Assembly (NCBI RefSeq): GCF_024347335.1
Contig: NZ_AP025463.1
Coordinates: 2,976,001-3,040,000, forward strand
DNA: 64,000 nucleotides
From: Vibrio celticus
GTDB lineage: Bacteria; Pseudomonadota; Gammaproteobacteria; Enterobacterales; Vibrionaceae
Reading direction: 5' to 3'
The notes below the pieces were generated by a model. That model did no database searches and was not told the origin of the DNA. It saw nothing but the letters and a program-made list of their open reading frames with translations. This document shows positions 8,672-17,962 of the stretch, piece by piece (positions within the stretch are counted from its first letter, which is position 1; each line of letters starts with the position of its first letter). Made by a program: the position numbers and the translations under genes.

Positions 8672-8713
8672 AAAAAGGCAGTAAGTGGAAATGGTTCGCA
8701 CTCACTGCCTTTA
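8672..8713 (-). terminator. rho-independent terminator after slt
   Basis: Stem AAGGCAGTAAGTG/CACTCACTGCCTT (one mismatch) with T residues on the minus strand. Confidence 0.8.
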
Positions 8714-8746
8714 TTCTTACTCAGTTTCGGGCAAAATGCCGAAGGC

Positions 8747-10696
8747 TTAGTATTTCGTTTTTGCCTCATGGGGCGCTAAAAACGTCCCTTTCTCACCCAA
8801 GATATCTCGATAATAGGTCTCAAACATCAAGATATTCTGAACGTAACCGCGAGTCTCTTTGAATGGAATCATCTCAATAAAAGCGAAGGCATCAAGTTTT
8901 TCATCGCTACGTGAACGCCACTGTTTGACACGGCTAGGTCCAGCATTATAAGCCGCAAACGCAAAGATACGGTTGTCATCATATTGAGCGAGTAAACCAT
9001 CTAAGTAGTGACTGCCAATCTCAATGTTCTTGCCGACATCATAAAGGTCATCGCTGCCCTGATACCTAATCTTATGTTTGTTCGCCGTGTATTGCGCCGT
9101 CTTTGGCATAATTTGCATGATGCCTCGCGCGCCAACAGGAGAGCGAGCTTCTGAGTCCATCGCACTCTCTTGTCTTGCTAAAGACATCAAGGTGATCGGG
9201 TCGAGATCGTGCTTTTCAGCGTAGAAGTTAAACCACCACTTATGAGCAACAGGGAAGCGCAGCGCAATGTTATCCCACATCTTCGCAGAGATACTCGCTG
9301 TTACGGTAAAGTGATTCCATCGCTGTGTCGCAGCATGAGCGGCAAGCATCGCTTTTTGCTCTTTATCTGCATTAGTTAATAACCAACGCCACTCACTCTT
9401 CGCTGCCGCAATTTTATCTCGGTCAATTAGCTCACCAATACGCACCAAAGAGGTGCCGAATGGCTTCACTGTTTCAGCATTGTATTTAAGTGTCGATGTT
9501 GGGTATTCGACAGGCTTACCTAACTGCTTAGCCGCAGCCACACTGTAGAAATTACGCTGACCCAAGATATCTGACAGTCGCTTATTGCCTTTGTCAGTAT
9601 CGCCCGTCGCGATTTCAGCTCTGCCCTGCCAATATTGCCAACGAAGCGAAGCTTGATGTTTATCATCTAAGCGTGCAATCCACTCTTTCAAGCCAGTCCA
9701 ATCGGCATGCTGAATCGCTAAACGAGCACGTCGCTCAAGCAGAACTTGCTTTGATGAGCTCGCGAGCATTTTGTCTCGCCACGCCATTAGCTCTTCAGAA
9801 TCAGTATTGATCAAACGGAACGTGAGGTAATCCGCTAACTCTTGAGATTTTTCTTTCGATAACTTTTGAGCTTTCACAACATCATCAAAAATCTCTTGAG
9901 CGCTGCTTGCTGACTTCCTTGCCAGTTTCTCAAAACCAAACTCGGTTTGAGCTTGGTAGAATTCATTCGCTGGGTGTTTCTTAGCAAACGCGAGTACATT
10001 TTCAGGCTTGTTGTACAACGCCTTCATCTGCTTCGCTTGATCAATTGACTCATCATGATCCAATTGCTTAATCAGATAGCTCATTAACTTACCGTTACGA
10101 CCCTCGAACGCTAACAGCATTCTATCCAGAATCAGCTCATCGGTTCTTAACCCTGCATGATCCCAGCTTTTAAATAGAGGGTCACAAGCGTCGTCAACAC
10201 CACTACCACTCAACCAAAGCTGTTTCGCCCCTTTAAAGGCGAGCTCTTTGTTACCTTGCTCGTAATGCGCTCGATAATAGATGCATTGATATTTTTCACC
10301 GACAGGCTCTTTAGTTTGAAATTCAAGGATGGTCTTCCACTGTTTTTGAGAAGCCAATGAATCCAGGTAAGGTGCGCGCATTCGATTAGAAAATGGCAGT
10401 GCCCTATTCTCTTCAATGAAAGCATCCACCTCAGCAGGTGTGCGATCACCTAAGCCAATCAGAAAGGCTCGATAATCGGTGTAAGGTGTTAAAGGGTATG
10501 TTTGAATTTTGTTGCGCAGCGCGGAGTAAGCTTTTAGATCACGGTTGTCTAAAACCTCTTGCGCTCTATCATAAACATCACGCTGCATTTCAAGCTCAGA
10601 GGCGTTGCTAGCCATAGCCATCGGAGCCTGTGAAAATGAAGACAAAATTGCTGATGCAGCCACAGCAATTTTCGTATTACCAATGCGGAAAAACAT
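8747..10696 (-). CDS. slt: soluble lytic murein transglycosylase (Slt70)
   Basis: Periplasmic enzyme that cleaves glycan strands to 1,6-anhydromuropeptides. The frame extends to 10753, but the ATG at 10696 has an AAGGAAAG ribosome-binding site and starts the signal peptide MFFRIGNTKIAVAASA...AMA (cut near residue 29), giving 649 residues, close to E. coli Slt (645). The long alpha-superhelical U and L domains fill about 30-470. The C-terminal SLT domain carries catalytic Glu510 in LARQESAMDS, then GARGIMQIMP and AYNAGP. Its anhydro products feed nagZ and anmK further along this window. Confidence 0.95.
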   Translation of the reverse strand: MFFRIGNTKIAVAASAILSSFSQAPMAMASNASELEMQRDVYDRAQEVLDNRDLKAYSALRNKIQTYPLTPYTDYRAFLIGLGDRTPAEVDAFIEENRALPFSNRMRAPYLDSLASQKQWKTILEFQTKEPVGEKYQCIYYRAHYEQGNKELAFKGAKQLWLSGSGVDDACDPLFKSWDHAGLRTDELILDRMLLAFEGRNGKLMSYLIKQLDHDESIDQAKQMKALYNKPENVLAFAKKHPANEFYQAQTEFGFEKLARKSASSAQEIFDDVVKAQKLSKEKSQELADYLTFRLINTDSEELMAWRDKMLASSSKQVLLERRARLAIQHADWTGLKEWIARLDDKHQASLRWQYWQGRAEIATGDTDKGNKRLSDILGQRNFYSVAAAKQLGKPVEYPTSTLKYNAETVKPFGTSLVRIGELIDRDKIAAAKSEWRWLLTNADKEQKAMLAAHAATQRWNHFTVTASISAKMWDNIALRFPVAHKWWFNFYAEKHDLDPITLMSLARQESAMDSEARSPVGARGIMQIMPKTAQYTANKHKIRYQGSDDLYDVGKNIEIGSHYLDGLLAQYDDNRIFAFAAYNAGPSRVKQWRSRSDEKLDAFAFIEMIPFKETRGYVQNILMFETYYRDILGEKGTFLAPHEAKTKY

Positions 10697-10959
10697 TCGC
10701 TCTTTCCTTAGTGCGTGTATGAATACGTGAAGTCTATTTACGCCCGACATCACATCAAATGTAAAGGATTTGAGTGTAAATACTATTAATATTTAACACT
10801 TCGCCTCAGAAGCTTATTAAATATAGTTTTAATGACCAATGTGACAATAATAGGTAAGGATTAGTTCAAGAATGGCTTTTCTGACCTAGGAGTAACATCT
10901 TTAGGGATATTGGTATAAAATAGCAGACAATTTTGAACAATAATTAGGATCGATCGGCA

Positions 10960-12627
10960 ATGGCTGAATACGTATATACCATGTCTCGGGTGAGCAAAAC
11001 TGTTCCACCTAAGCGTCAAATTCTTAAAGACATTTCTCTTAGCTTTTTTCCTGGCGCTAAAATCGGTGTTTTGGGTCTAAATGGTTCAGGTAAATCTACC
11101 CTACTACGTATCATGGCTGGTATTGATACTGATATTGATGGTGAAGCTCGTGCACAGCAAGGCCTTAAAGTAGGTTACCTACCGCAAGAACCTGTACTAG
11201 ACGAATCAAAAACCGTTCGTGAGATCGTAGAAGAAGCGGTTTCTGACGTTGCTGACGCACTTAAGCGTATCGATGCGGTTTACGCAGCTTACGCAGAGCC
11301 AGACGCAGATTTCGATGCACTTGCAAAAGAGCAAGGCGAACTAGAAGCGCTGATTCAAGCAAAAGACGGCCACAACCTAGAAACAGCTCTAGAGCGTGCT
11401 GCTGACGCACTTCGTCTTCCTGAGTGGGATGCGAAAATTGAATTCCTATCAGGTGGTGAGCGTCGTCGTGTTGCTATCTGTCGTCTACTTCTTGAAAAGC
11501 CAGACATGCTGCTTCTTGATGAACCAACCAACCACTTGGATGCCGAATCAGTAGCATGGCTTGAGCACTTCCTAGTCGATTACAGCGGTACTGTTGTGGC
11601 GATTACCCACGACCGTTACTTCCTAGACAACGCTGCAGGCTGGATTCTAGAGCTTGACCGTGGTGAAGGTATCCCATGGGAAGGTAACTACACGTCTTGG
11701 CTAGAGCAAAAAGACGAGCGTCTTAAGCAAGAAAAAGCGGGCGAAAGCGCACGTCAAAAGACAATCGAAAAAGAACTTGAATGGGTTCGTCAAAACCCTA
11801 AAGGCCGTCAAGCTAAGTCTAAAGCTCGTATGGCTCGTTTTGAAGAATTGACGACTGGCCAATACCAGAAGCGTAACGAAACCAACGAACTGTTCATCCC
11901 GCCAGGTGAGCGTCTAGGTGACAAAGTTCTTGAAGTGAACAACCTAACTAAATCGTTTGGTGATCGCGTTCTTATCGACGACCTATCGTTCAGCATGCCT
12001 AAGGGCGCTATCGTCGGTATCGTTGGTGCCAACGGTGCAGGTAAATCAACACTATTCAAGATGCTAAGCGGCGCAGAACAGCCAGATTCAGGTACAGTTG
12101 AACTAGGCGAAACCGTTAAACTTGCTTCTGTTGATCAGTTCCGTGACAGCATGGACGACACTAAGACAGTATTCCAAGAGATCTCTGAAGGCGCTGATAT
12201 CATTAAGATCAACAACTTCGAAATCCCTGCGCGTGCTTACTGTTCTCGTTTCAACTTTAAAGGCAACGACCAACAGAAGATCATCGGTGAGCTTTCTGGT
12301 GGTGAACGTAACCGTGTTCACTTAGCGAAGCTGCTAAAAGCGGGCGGTAACGTACTGCTACTCGATGAGCCTACCAACGACCTTGACGTTGAAACGCTAC
12401 GTGCTCTTGAAGAAGCACTGCTTGAATTCCCTGGCTGTGCAATGGTTATCTCGCATGACCGTTGGTTCCTTGACCGTATTGCGACCCATATCTTAGACTA
12501 CCGTGATGAAGGTCAAGTTAACTTCTACGAAGGTAATTATACTGAGTACACTGAGTGGCTTAAGCAGACTCTAGGCGCACAAGCGGCAGAACCGCACCGT
12601 ATCAAGTACAAGCGTATCGCTAAGTAA
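10960..12627 (+). CDS. ettA: energy-dependent translational throttle protein (ABC-F)
   Basis: ABC-F ATPase that binds the ribosomal E site and gates the first peptide bond according to the ATP/ADP ratio. The protein is 555 residues, matching E. coli EttA. ABC domain 1 has Walker A GLNGSGKST, signature LSGGERRR and Walker B LLLDEPTNHLD. A charged linker follows (the P-site tRNA interaction motif, about 240-310). ABC domain 2 has GANGAGKST, LSGGERNR and LLLDEPTNDLD. No membrane segments. Divergent from slt, as in E. coli. Codon use looks highly optimised, in keeping with abundant expression. A terminator follows. Confidence 0.96.
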   Translation: MAEYVYTMSRVSKTVPPKRQILKDISLSFFPGAKIGVLGLNGSGKSTLLRIMAGIDTDIDGEARAQQGLKVGYLPQEPVLDESKTVREIVEEAVSDVADALKRIDAVYAAYAEPDADFDALAKEQGELEALIQAKDGHNLETALERAADALRLPEWDAKIEFLSGGERRRVAICRLLLEKPDMLLLDEPTNHLDAESVAWLEHFLVDYSGTVVAITHDRYFLDNAAGWILELDRGEGIPWEGNYTSWLEQKDERLKQEKAGESARQKTIEKELEWVRQNPKGRQAKSKARMARFEELTTGQYQKRNETNELFIPPGERLGDKVLEVNNLTKSFGDRVLIDDLSFSMPKGAIVGIVGANGAGKSTLFKMLSGAEQPDSGTVELGETVKLASVDQFRDSMDDTKTVFQEISEGADIIKINNFEIPARAYCSRFNFKGNDQQKIIGELSGGERNRVHLAKLLKAGGNVLLLDEPTNDLDVETLRALEEALLEFPGCAMVISHDRWFLDRIATHILDYRDEGQVNFYEGNYTEYTEWLKQTLGAQAAEPHRIKYKRIAK

Positions 12628-12644
12628 ATAAGCTTGTATTTTGA

Positions 12645-12673
12645 ACAAAGGCCGCGATAATAGCGGCCTTTGA
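12645..12673 (+). terminator. rho-independent terminator after ettA
   Basis: Stem AAAGGCCGC/GCGGCCTTT with a 7-nt loop; the T run is short. Confidence 0.75.
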
Positions 12674-12717
12674 TGTATCTGGCTTACGTGTAATGCATCG
12701 ATATAGAGAGATTACTT

Positions 12718-13086
12718 ATGGTTGAAAGACGTCAATTTTCACGAGTTATTTATCAAGTTCCGACTGAGATCTCACAAGGACACGTAAATGTATCAGGCTC
12801 AGTGCAAGACTTATCACTCCATGGTTTACTCATTCAATGCAATGAATCAAAACAACTTAGCCATGATGTCCCTGTTCAAGTGAGCTTTAAACTCGAAAAC
12901 AGTGATATCAATATTCAGTTAGAAGCAACGATAGTCTCTACCATCAATACCTCAATGCGTTTACGCATAGAGCATTTAGATATTGATAGTATCAGCCACC
13001 TTAAGCGCCTTGTGGAGCTTAATGTTGGCGACGATGAACTGCTTTATAGAGAGATTGAACACCTTACCGATTTAGGTAGTGAGTGA
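12718..13086 (+). CDS. PilZ-domain c-di-GMP-binding protein
   Basis: Small cytosolic protein (122 residues) consisting of one PilZ domain. Both ligand motifs are visible: the RxxxR-type RRQFSR at residues 4-9 and DLSLHG (D/NxSxxG) near residue 32. It is therefore expected to bind c-di-GMP, but the output is unknown. It sits 49 nt before an M23 endopeptidase gene and may be co-transcribed with it. A link between c-di-GMP and cell-wall hydrolysis here is only an inference from adjacency. Confidence 0.85.
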   Translation: MVERRQFSRVIYQVPTEISQGHVNVSGSVQDLSLHGLLIQCNESKQLSHDVPVQVSFKLENSDINIQLEATIVSTINTSMRLRIEHLDIDSISHLKRLVELNVGDDELLYREIEHLTDLGSE

Positions 13087-13135
13087 CATCTCCATTACCC
13101 TTTTTCTATTAGAAGCATTTAGTTAATACAGAACC

Positions 13136-14146
13136 ATGTCTAAAAAACTATCCATTACTATTCCCTCCAGTCAGGGGGAACAGACGTTTTACTTCGGCCG
13201 TAAGGCTGTACTCATTTGCACTACTGCCATTTTTTCAGTACCGCTATTAATTGGCGGAGCGGCGTACATGCACTTCGAGAGTAAACAAGAACTCGCGCTA
13301 CAAGCGGGTGATGCCCAACAGTTGATTGAAACGCTGATTGTTGAAAAAGAACAAACTGAGTTTCTTTATGCTGAGCAAGTAGAAACCAACCATTCGCTAT
13401 CGCAAACACTGACCGAGAAAGAAGGCACGATTCAGCTACTTGGTAAGCGTGTATTCGATGTGGAATCAGTACTGGGTCTTGCTGATGAAGAACTGCTTAC
13501 CGATGATATTTCTTTAGAAGATCGCATTGATGCGGCTGCAGTCGATTCAGCAGTAAGAGCCACGATGTTCCGTTTGATTCCAAACGACAGTCCGATGGCT
13601 TATCAACGTATCTCTTCTTCTTATGGTAGCCGCACTAACCCTATTTCAGGCAAACGCCATGTACATACTGGTATCGATCTAACGTGTAAGCGTGGTGAAG
13701 ATATTGTGGCGCCTGCAGATGGAGTCATTGAAACGGTACGCCCAAGTAAAAAAGGCTTCGGCAACTTTATTACTATGCGTCACTCGTTTGGTTTCATGAG
13801 TTCTTATGCGCACCTACAGAAGTTCAAGGTACGTAGCGGTCAGTTTGTGAGTAAAGGTGATGTGATTGCGAGCTGTGGTAACTCAGGTAACTCAACCGGC
13901 CCACACTTGCATTATGAAGTACGCTTCCTTGGTCGTTCATTGAACCCTCAATACTTGATGGATTGGACACCGGAAAACTTCAACTACGTGTTCGAGAAAG
14001 AGAAAAAGGTTAAGTGGGGCCCACTGGTTCAACTGATTGATAATGTGGTTCGCTTGCAGATCAACCTGACTAACGTGCCTTACATTAGCTCGACCATCGA
14101 CACCGTATCGAGTGAAGAGAGTAAGAAGCCTATTACGACTAACTAG
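13136..14146 (+). CDS. M23-family murein DD-endopeptidase (LytM domain, membrane-anchored)
   Basis: Predicted zinc endopeptidase that cuts peptidoglycan cross-links. The protein is 336 residues with one N-terminal TM helix at about 24-45. A coiled-coil-rich stretch (about 50-110) follows, then the LytM domain at about 155-265. The zinc ligands are present: H177 and D181 in HTGID, and H257/H259 in HLHYEVR, so it should be enzymatically active rather than an EnvC/NlpD-type activator. Resembles the MepM/Shy group of Vibrio endopeptidases, but I cannot say which paralogue. Converges on tyrA across a shared terminator. Confidence 0.87.
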   Translation: MSKKLSITIPSSQGEQTFYFGRKAVLICTTAIFSVPLLIGGAAYMHFESKQELALQAGDAQQLIETLIVEKEQTEFLYAEQVETNHSLSQTLTEKEGTIQLLGKRVFDVESVLGLADEELLTDDISLEDRIDAAAVDSAVRATMFRLIPNDSPMAYQRISSSYGSRTNPISGKRHVHTGIDLTCKRGEDIVAPADGVIETVRPSKKGFGNFITMRHSFGFMSSYAHLQKFKVRSGQFVSKGDVIASCGNSGNSTGPHLHYEVRFLGRSLNPQYLMDWTPENFNYVFEKEKKVKWGPLVQLIDNVVRLQINLTNVPYISSTIDTVSSEESKKPITTN

Positions 14147-14187
14147 TTGTTACTGGCTAGCTAGTTGTTAAGAGCTAAGAGCTGTTG

Positions 14188-14235
14188 ATTTGGCCTATGA
14201 TGATCTAATTGCTTTTAGTCTACTGTAGGCCAAAT
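14188..14235. repeat. second copy of the ATTTGGCCTA inverted repeat
   Basis: ATTTGGCCTA (14188-14197) and TAGGCCAAAT (14226-14235) form a 10-bp perfect stem with a 28-nt loop. The same arms form the tight hairpin at 5004-5034 after pheA. Confidence 0.6.
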
Positions 14236-14258
14236 GCTTTCATAGCGTTCAGCACAAA

Positions 14259-14290
14259 CAAAAAGAGCGACCAGATGGTCGCTCTTTTTT
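14259..14290. terminator. bidirectional terminator between the M23 gene and tyrA
   Basis: Twelve-base-pair perfect stem AAAAGAGCGACC/GGTCGCTCTTTT with an AGAT loop; A and T tracts on both sides. Confidence 0.93.
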
Positions 14291-14307
14291 ATGATTTCAA
14301 ATCAGTA

Positions 14308-15435
14308 TTAACCACGATGAATCGAGTCATGTGCTTGTTTTAGAAGACTTTGGCTCTCTTGCAAGAATTGTTGTGAGTAGTCACCAAACCAATCACTCAC
14401 TTGGTTGAAGCTCTCAACAAACTTAGCCTTATCTTTGCCATCTAGAATTTCTAACGCTTCTCCGAAACAGCTATGGAAGCGTCGAATCATCTCTATATTC
14501 TCATCCGAAGACAGAATGATATCACCGTACAAATTCGGGTCTTGAGCAAACAGACGACCAACCATCGCAATCTCAAGTCGGTAGATTGGTGAGCTTAGCT
14601 TCAGAAGCTGATCGATATTCGGGTTCTCTTTACTCAGGTGCAAGCCGTAAGCAAAAGAGGTGAAGTGACGAAGTGCTTGAATCAATGTCATGCCGTGATC
14701 GTGTTCAGCTGCATCCATCTGGCAAAGGCTCGCGCCCCAAATACCAAATTGATTCAGTAACCATTGGTAGCTTTCAGCACCACGACCATCATTGTACACA
14801 ATCACCTGCTTAGCAAGGCTTGGAACATCAGGACCAAACATTGGGTGCAATCCAACCACTGGGCCTTGGTGCATGTTCATCATTGCTTGTAGAGGTTTAG
14901 ATTTAATTGACGTCAAATCACATAAAATACAATCGCTTGGTAGATTACCTAGTTTCGCAATCACACCTTCTGTTAGGTGAATTGGAACCGTAACAACCAC
15001 AAGCCCAGCATTATCTAAGATTTCGTCGGCCTTATCCCAATCTTGGCTGCCAAGGATTTTTACTTCGTAGCCAGACAGTTTGAACATACGACCAAACAAG
15101 CCACCAAGTTGACCATTACCACCAACGATAACTACCGAACGTAATTCTGGGTTAAGACACTTAAAACCAGAATCTTTCTCACTGGCATAAGACTCACGCA
15201 TAGTACGACGCAAAATATCTTCGATTAACTGTGGTGGAACCCCTATTTTCTCGGCTTCTTGACGACGAGATGCCAGCATCGCAGCTTCACGTTCTGGTAC
15301 ATAAATAGGTAAACCATGTTCACTTTTTACTTCGCCTACTTTCTCTACTAGAGCAAGGCGTTGAGCCAGTAAATCCAACATTTGTTTATCGACAGCATCG
15401 ATTTGGTCGCGTAATTCGTTCAGTTCAACGGCCAT
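14308..15435 (-). CDS. tyrA: bifunctional chorismate mutase / prephenate dehydrogenase
   Basis: Converts chorismate to prephenate and then 4-hydroxyphenylpyruvate, the tyrosine branch. The ATG at 15435 (MAVELNELRDQI) has an AAGGA ribosome-binding site and gives 375 residues, matching E. coli TyrA (373). The AroQ chorismate mutase is at about 1-90. The NAD-binding prephenate dehydrogenase domain follows with GGNGQLGGLFGRMF and the substrate-site HPMFGP. It lies 117 nt behind aroF in the same direction, as in the E. coli aroF-tyrA operon, and is expected to be TyrR-repressed through the aroF promoter. Confidence 0.96.
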   Translation of the reverse strand: MAVELNELRDQIDAVDKQMLDLLAQRLALVEKVGEVKSEHGLPIYVPEREAAMLASRRQEAEKIGVPPQLIEDILRRTMRESYASEKDSGFKCLNPELRSVVIVGGNGQLGGLFGRMFKLSGYEVKILGSQDWDKADEILDNAGLVVVTVPIHLTEGVIAKLGNLPSDCILCDLTSIKSKPLQAMMNMHQGPVVGLHPMFGPDVPSLAKQVIVYNDGRGAESYQWLLNQFGIWGASLCQMDAAEHDHGMTLIQALRHFTSFAYGLHLSKENPNIDQLLKLSSPIYRLEIAMVGRLFAQDPNLYGDIILSSDENIEMIRRFHSCFGEALEILDGKDKAKFVESFNQVSDWFGDYSQQFLQESQSLLKQAHDSIHRG

Positions 15436-15509
15436 TTTATTCCTTACTAATCTATAAGCCCGTGCCAATCTATCAGCCCACAATCACGTAGGTTCGCTAG
15501 CAACAGATC

Positions 15510-15538
15510 TTAAAATGCCCCATTAGATGAGGCACTTA
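15510..15538 (-). promoter_or_regulatory. hairpin in the aroF-tyrA gap
   Basis: On the minus strand TGCCTCAT/ATGGGGCA forms an imperfect 8-bp stem followed by a short T run. It may be a leaky terminator or an mRNA-stability hairpin between the two cistrons. Weak call. Confidence 0.35.
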
Positions 15539-15552
15539 AATTTAAACTCTAA

Positions 15553-16626
15553 CTAACCTTTCAAGCGGTTCTCTAAGAACGGGACTAATTCCGTATGTGC
15601 ATGTTTCAATAGTGCCTCAGTTGAATCCCAATTGATACACGCGTCGGTAATAGAAACGCCGTATTTCATCTCATTGAGAGGTATATCCGAAGATTGGTTT
15701 CCTTCGTTAATATGGCTTTCAATCATCAGGCCGATAATCGATTTATTGCCTTCACGAATTTGGTGAATCACATCTTCTGCAACTAAAGGTTGGCGGCGGA
15801 AATCTTTGCGAGAGTTAGCGTGGCTACAGTCGACCATTAGCGCTGCCTCTAAGCCAGATTTACCCAGCTCTTGCTCACATTCGTGTACCGATACTGAATC
15901 GTAGTTCGTCTGCTTACCGCCACGTAAAATCACGTGACCATTTGGGTTACCTTGCGTAGTTAATAGTGCAACTTGGCCTTCGCGGCTGATACCCATGAAA
16001 CGGTGGCTAGAAGAAGCCGCCTGCATTGCATTGATTGCAGTGCCTAGGTTGCCATCGGTACCGTTTTTAAAACCGATTGGCATTGAAAGACCACTTGCCA
16101 TCTCACGGTGAGTTTGAGATTCAGTAGTACGTGCGCCAATCGCCGCCCAGCTGAAGGTATCTGCTAGGTATTGCGGGCTAATTGGATCTAGCGCTTCTGT
16201 CGCCAATGGAATTTCCATCTCAGCGAGTTCAACAAGTAGCTCACGGCCAACATGCAGACCATGCTCAATATCGAAAGTGCCGTCTAGATGCGGGTCATTG
16301 ATCAAACCTTTCCAACCCACAGTGGTACGAGGTTTCTCAAAGTAAACACGCATAACAATATACAGTTGGTCGCTAAGTTGCTCAGATAAGGCTTTTAGGC
16401 GTTTCGCGTACTCTTTCGCAGCTTCAATGTCATGGATAGAACATGGGCCACATACAACAAGCATGCGATGATCTTTCTTATGAATGATGTTTGCGATAGT
16501 TTGACGAGACTCTTGAATGAAACGACGAGCATTATCACTCAAAGGCAGTTTTGCTTTTAACTCTTCAGGAGTAATCAGTACCTGTTCGTCGATGATATTG
16601 ACATTGCTTAATTCACTTTTCTGCAT
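15553..16626 (-). CDS. aroF: 3-deoxy-7-phosphoheptulonate synthase, class I (tyrosine-type)
   Basis: Condenses PEP and erythrose-4-phosphate to DAHP, the first step of the shikimate pathway. The protein is 357 residues, matching the AroF/G/H class. Motifs seen include VVCGPCSIHD (PEP site), MRVYFEKPRTTVGWKGLINDP, the GARTTESQTHREMASG segment and DCSHANS (metal and substrate ligands). Linkage to tyrA and TyrR-type boxes upstream argue for the tyrosine-inhibited isozyme, but the allosteric specificity is inferred from context, not proven from residues. Confidence 0.93.
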   Translation of the reverse strand: MQKSELSNVNIIDEQVLITPEELKAKLPLSDNARRFIQESRQTIANIIHKKDHRMLVVCGPCSIHDIEAAKEYAKRLKALSEQLSDQLYIVMRVYFEKPRTTVGWKGLINDPHLDGTFDIEHGLHVGRELLVELAEMEIPLATEALDPISPQYLADTFSWAAIGARTTESQTHREMASGLSMPIGFKNGTDGNLGTAINAMQAASSSHRFMGISREGQVALLTTQGNPNGHVILRGGKQTNYDSVSVHECEQELGKSGLEAALMVDCSHANSRKDFRRQPLVAEDVIHQIREGNKSIIGLMIESHINEGNQSSDIPLNEMKYGVSITDACINWDSTEALLKHAHTELVPFLENRLKG

Positions 16627-16635
16627 AACTCAACC

Positions 16636-16653
16636 TGTATATTTATTTTTACA
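16636..16653. promoter_or_regulatory. TyrR-type box proximal to aroF
   Basis: TGTATA-N6-TTTACA, one mismatch from the TyrR consensus TGTAAA-N6-TTTACA. It lies only 10 bp upstream of the aroF start codon, overlapping the leader. Confidence 0.6.
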
Positions 16654-16719
16654 CCCAACATTTCCATTTGGGCTAACAATCTTTAAAAACACAATAACAG
16701 CTAAAAAAACGATTGCAAG

Positions 16720-16760
16720 TGTAAACAATAAAAAACATTCACCGTAAAATTTAATTTACA
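16720..16760. promoter_or_regulatory. TyrR-type boxes distal to aroF
   Basis: CGTAAA-N6-TTTACA at 16743-16760 differs from the TyrR consensus at one base. TGTAAA-N6-AAAACA at 16720-16737 is a weaker two-mismatch copy, 23 bp away centre to centre. Together with the proximal box they suggest a multi-box TyrR-controlled promoter for aroF-tyrA. Confidence 0.6.
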
Positions 16761-16814
16761 CACCAACTTTAACTCACTCTAAGGGATAAATAGGTTTAAA
16801 CCACGGATCGCAGA

Positions 16815-16846
16815 TACAAAAAAGGCGATATTTATCATATCGCCTT
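16815..16846 (-). terminator. terminator-like hairpin between nagZ and aroF
   Basis: Perfect stem AAGGCGATAT/ATATCGCCTT with a TTATC loop; the T tract is on the minus strand. It lies upstream of aroF and just past... upstream of nagZ's stop side, so on the minus strand it would end transcription coming from the aroF side; aroF itself reads away. More likely it ends rightward nothing and acts on minus-strand read-through, because nagZ ends at 16873 to its right: it is the nagZ terminator. Confidence 0.85.
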
Positions 16847-16872
16847 ATCTAAAATTATTATGTGTTTATTTA

Positions 16873-17862
16873 TCACTCACTGCCTAGCATTCGCTTAATC
16901 GTCTCCGAGGTCTCTTTCCACCTAGCATCCGAGTGAAGTGTCGACAAATCAAAGCTGTGTTTTTTAAGCAATGAGTTGGCTAAAGGCACCTCTTGAATCG
17001 CTAAGTGATCCAGAGCTTCAATTTGTGCATCTCGTTTATTACACATCAACACCATGTCACAACCTGCATTCAAAGCCGCTTTCGCTCTGTCGGCTGGTCC
17101 GCCCATTATGGCAGCGCCTTCCATCGTTAAATCGTCAGAGAACACTAAACCTTTAAAACCAAGCTGCTGCTTCAATACTTTCTGTAGCCAATACTGTGAA
17201 CCGCTCGCTGGTTGATCATCATAGTGAGAGAAAACCACGTGCGCAGGCATCATGGCATCCAAGATTCCCGCTTCAATTTGAGCCTTGAAGATTGCCATGT
17301 CGGTTTCAAAGATGTCGTCTCTAGGGTCATATGGCGTCTCTAAGTGAGAGTCAGCAATTACACCACCGTGTCCAGGGAAGTGCTTTCCTGTTGTCGCCAT
17401 GCCAACCGACTTCATGCCTTTGATGAACGCGCTGCTATGACGAACAATGGTATCAACATCTTCACCAAACGCTCGGCTACCAATCGCTTTACAATCGTGA
17501 CCTTTATCTAATACAGGTGCAAAGCTCAGATCGATATCATGGGCAATCAATTCTGCCGCCATCAACCAACCCGCTTGTTCTGCTAGCTGTTCGCCATTAT
17601 TCTTGGTCGCGAATTCTTGAGCAGCTGGGATAATTGAAAAGCCATCGCGGAAGCGCTGAACTCTGCCACCTTCTTGATCGACACCAATCAAAATAGGACG
17701 TTTCGCTACCTTGCGGATCTCTTTGTTTAACGCCGATAGCTGTTTGCTATCGTGGTAGTTTCGAGCAAACAAGATGAGACCACCAACAGTTGGGTGCTCT
17801 AAAATTTCTCTGTCTTCAGCTGTCAGCTCGTAGCCTGCAACATCAACCCACAACGGTCCCAT
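16873..17862 (-). CDS. nagZ: beta-N-acetylhexosaminidase NagZ
   Basis: Cytosolic glycosidase of family GH3 that removes GlcNAc from 1,6-anhydro-muropeptides in cell-wall recycling. The protein is 329 residues, the usual NagZ length with no C-terminal extension. Motifs: GVDQEGGRVQRF near the N-terminus, the GH3 signature KHFPGHGGVIADSH (catalytic loop His/Asp), and the nucleophile Asp in FSDDLTMEGA. Divergent from anmK-murQ, which process the released anhydro-sugar, so the three genes form a recycling cluster. Confidence 0.95.
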   Translation of the reverse strand: MGPLWVDVAGYELTAEDREILEHPTVGGLILFARNYHDSKQLSALNKEIRKVAKRPILIGVDQEGGRVQRFRDGFSIIPAAQEFATKNNGEQLAEQAGWLMAAELIAHDIDLSFAPVLDKGHDCKAIGSRAFGEDVDTIVRHSSAFIKGMKSVGMATTGKHFPGHGGVIADSHLETPYDPRDDIFETDMAIFKAQIEAGILDAMMPAHVVFSHYDDQPASGSQYWLQKVLKQQLGFKGLVFSDDLTMEGAAIMGGPADRAKAALNAGCDMVLMCNKRDAQIEALDHLAIQEVPLANSLLKKHSFDLSTLHSDARWKETSETIKRMLGSE

Positions 17863-17962
17863 ATTTATCCCTTATTAAACCTAATTTCATAAACTTCCCG
17901 AGATTATTCTCTTTAAATTTGCTTTACAATGTTTTTAAACCAATCTGTGGAAGACTTTAAGA

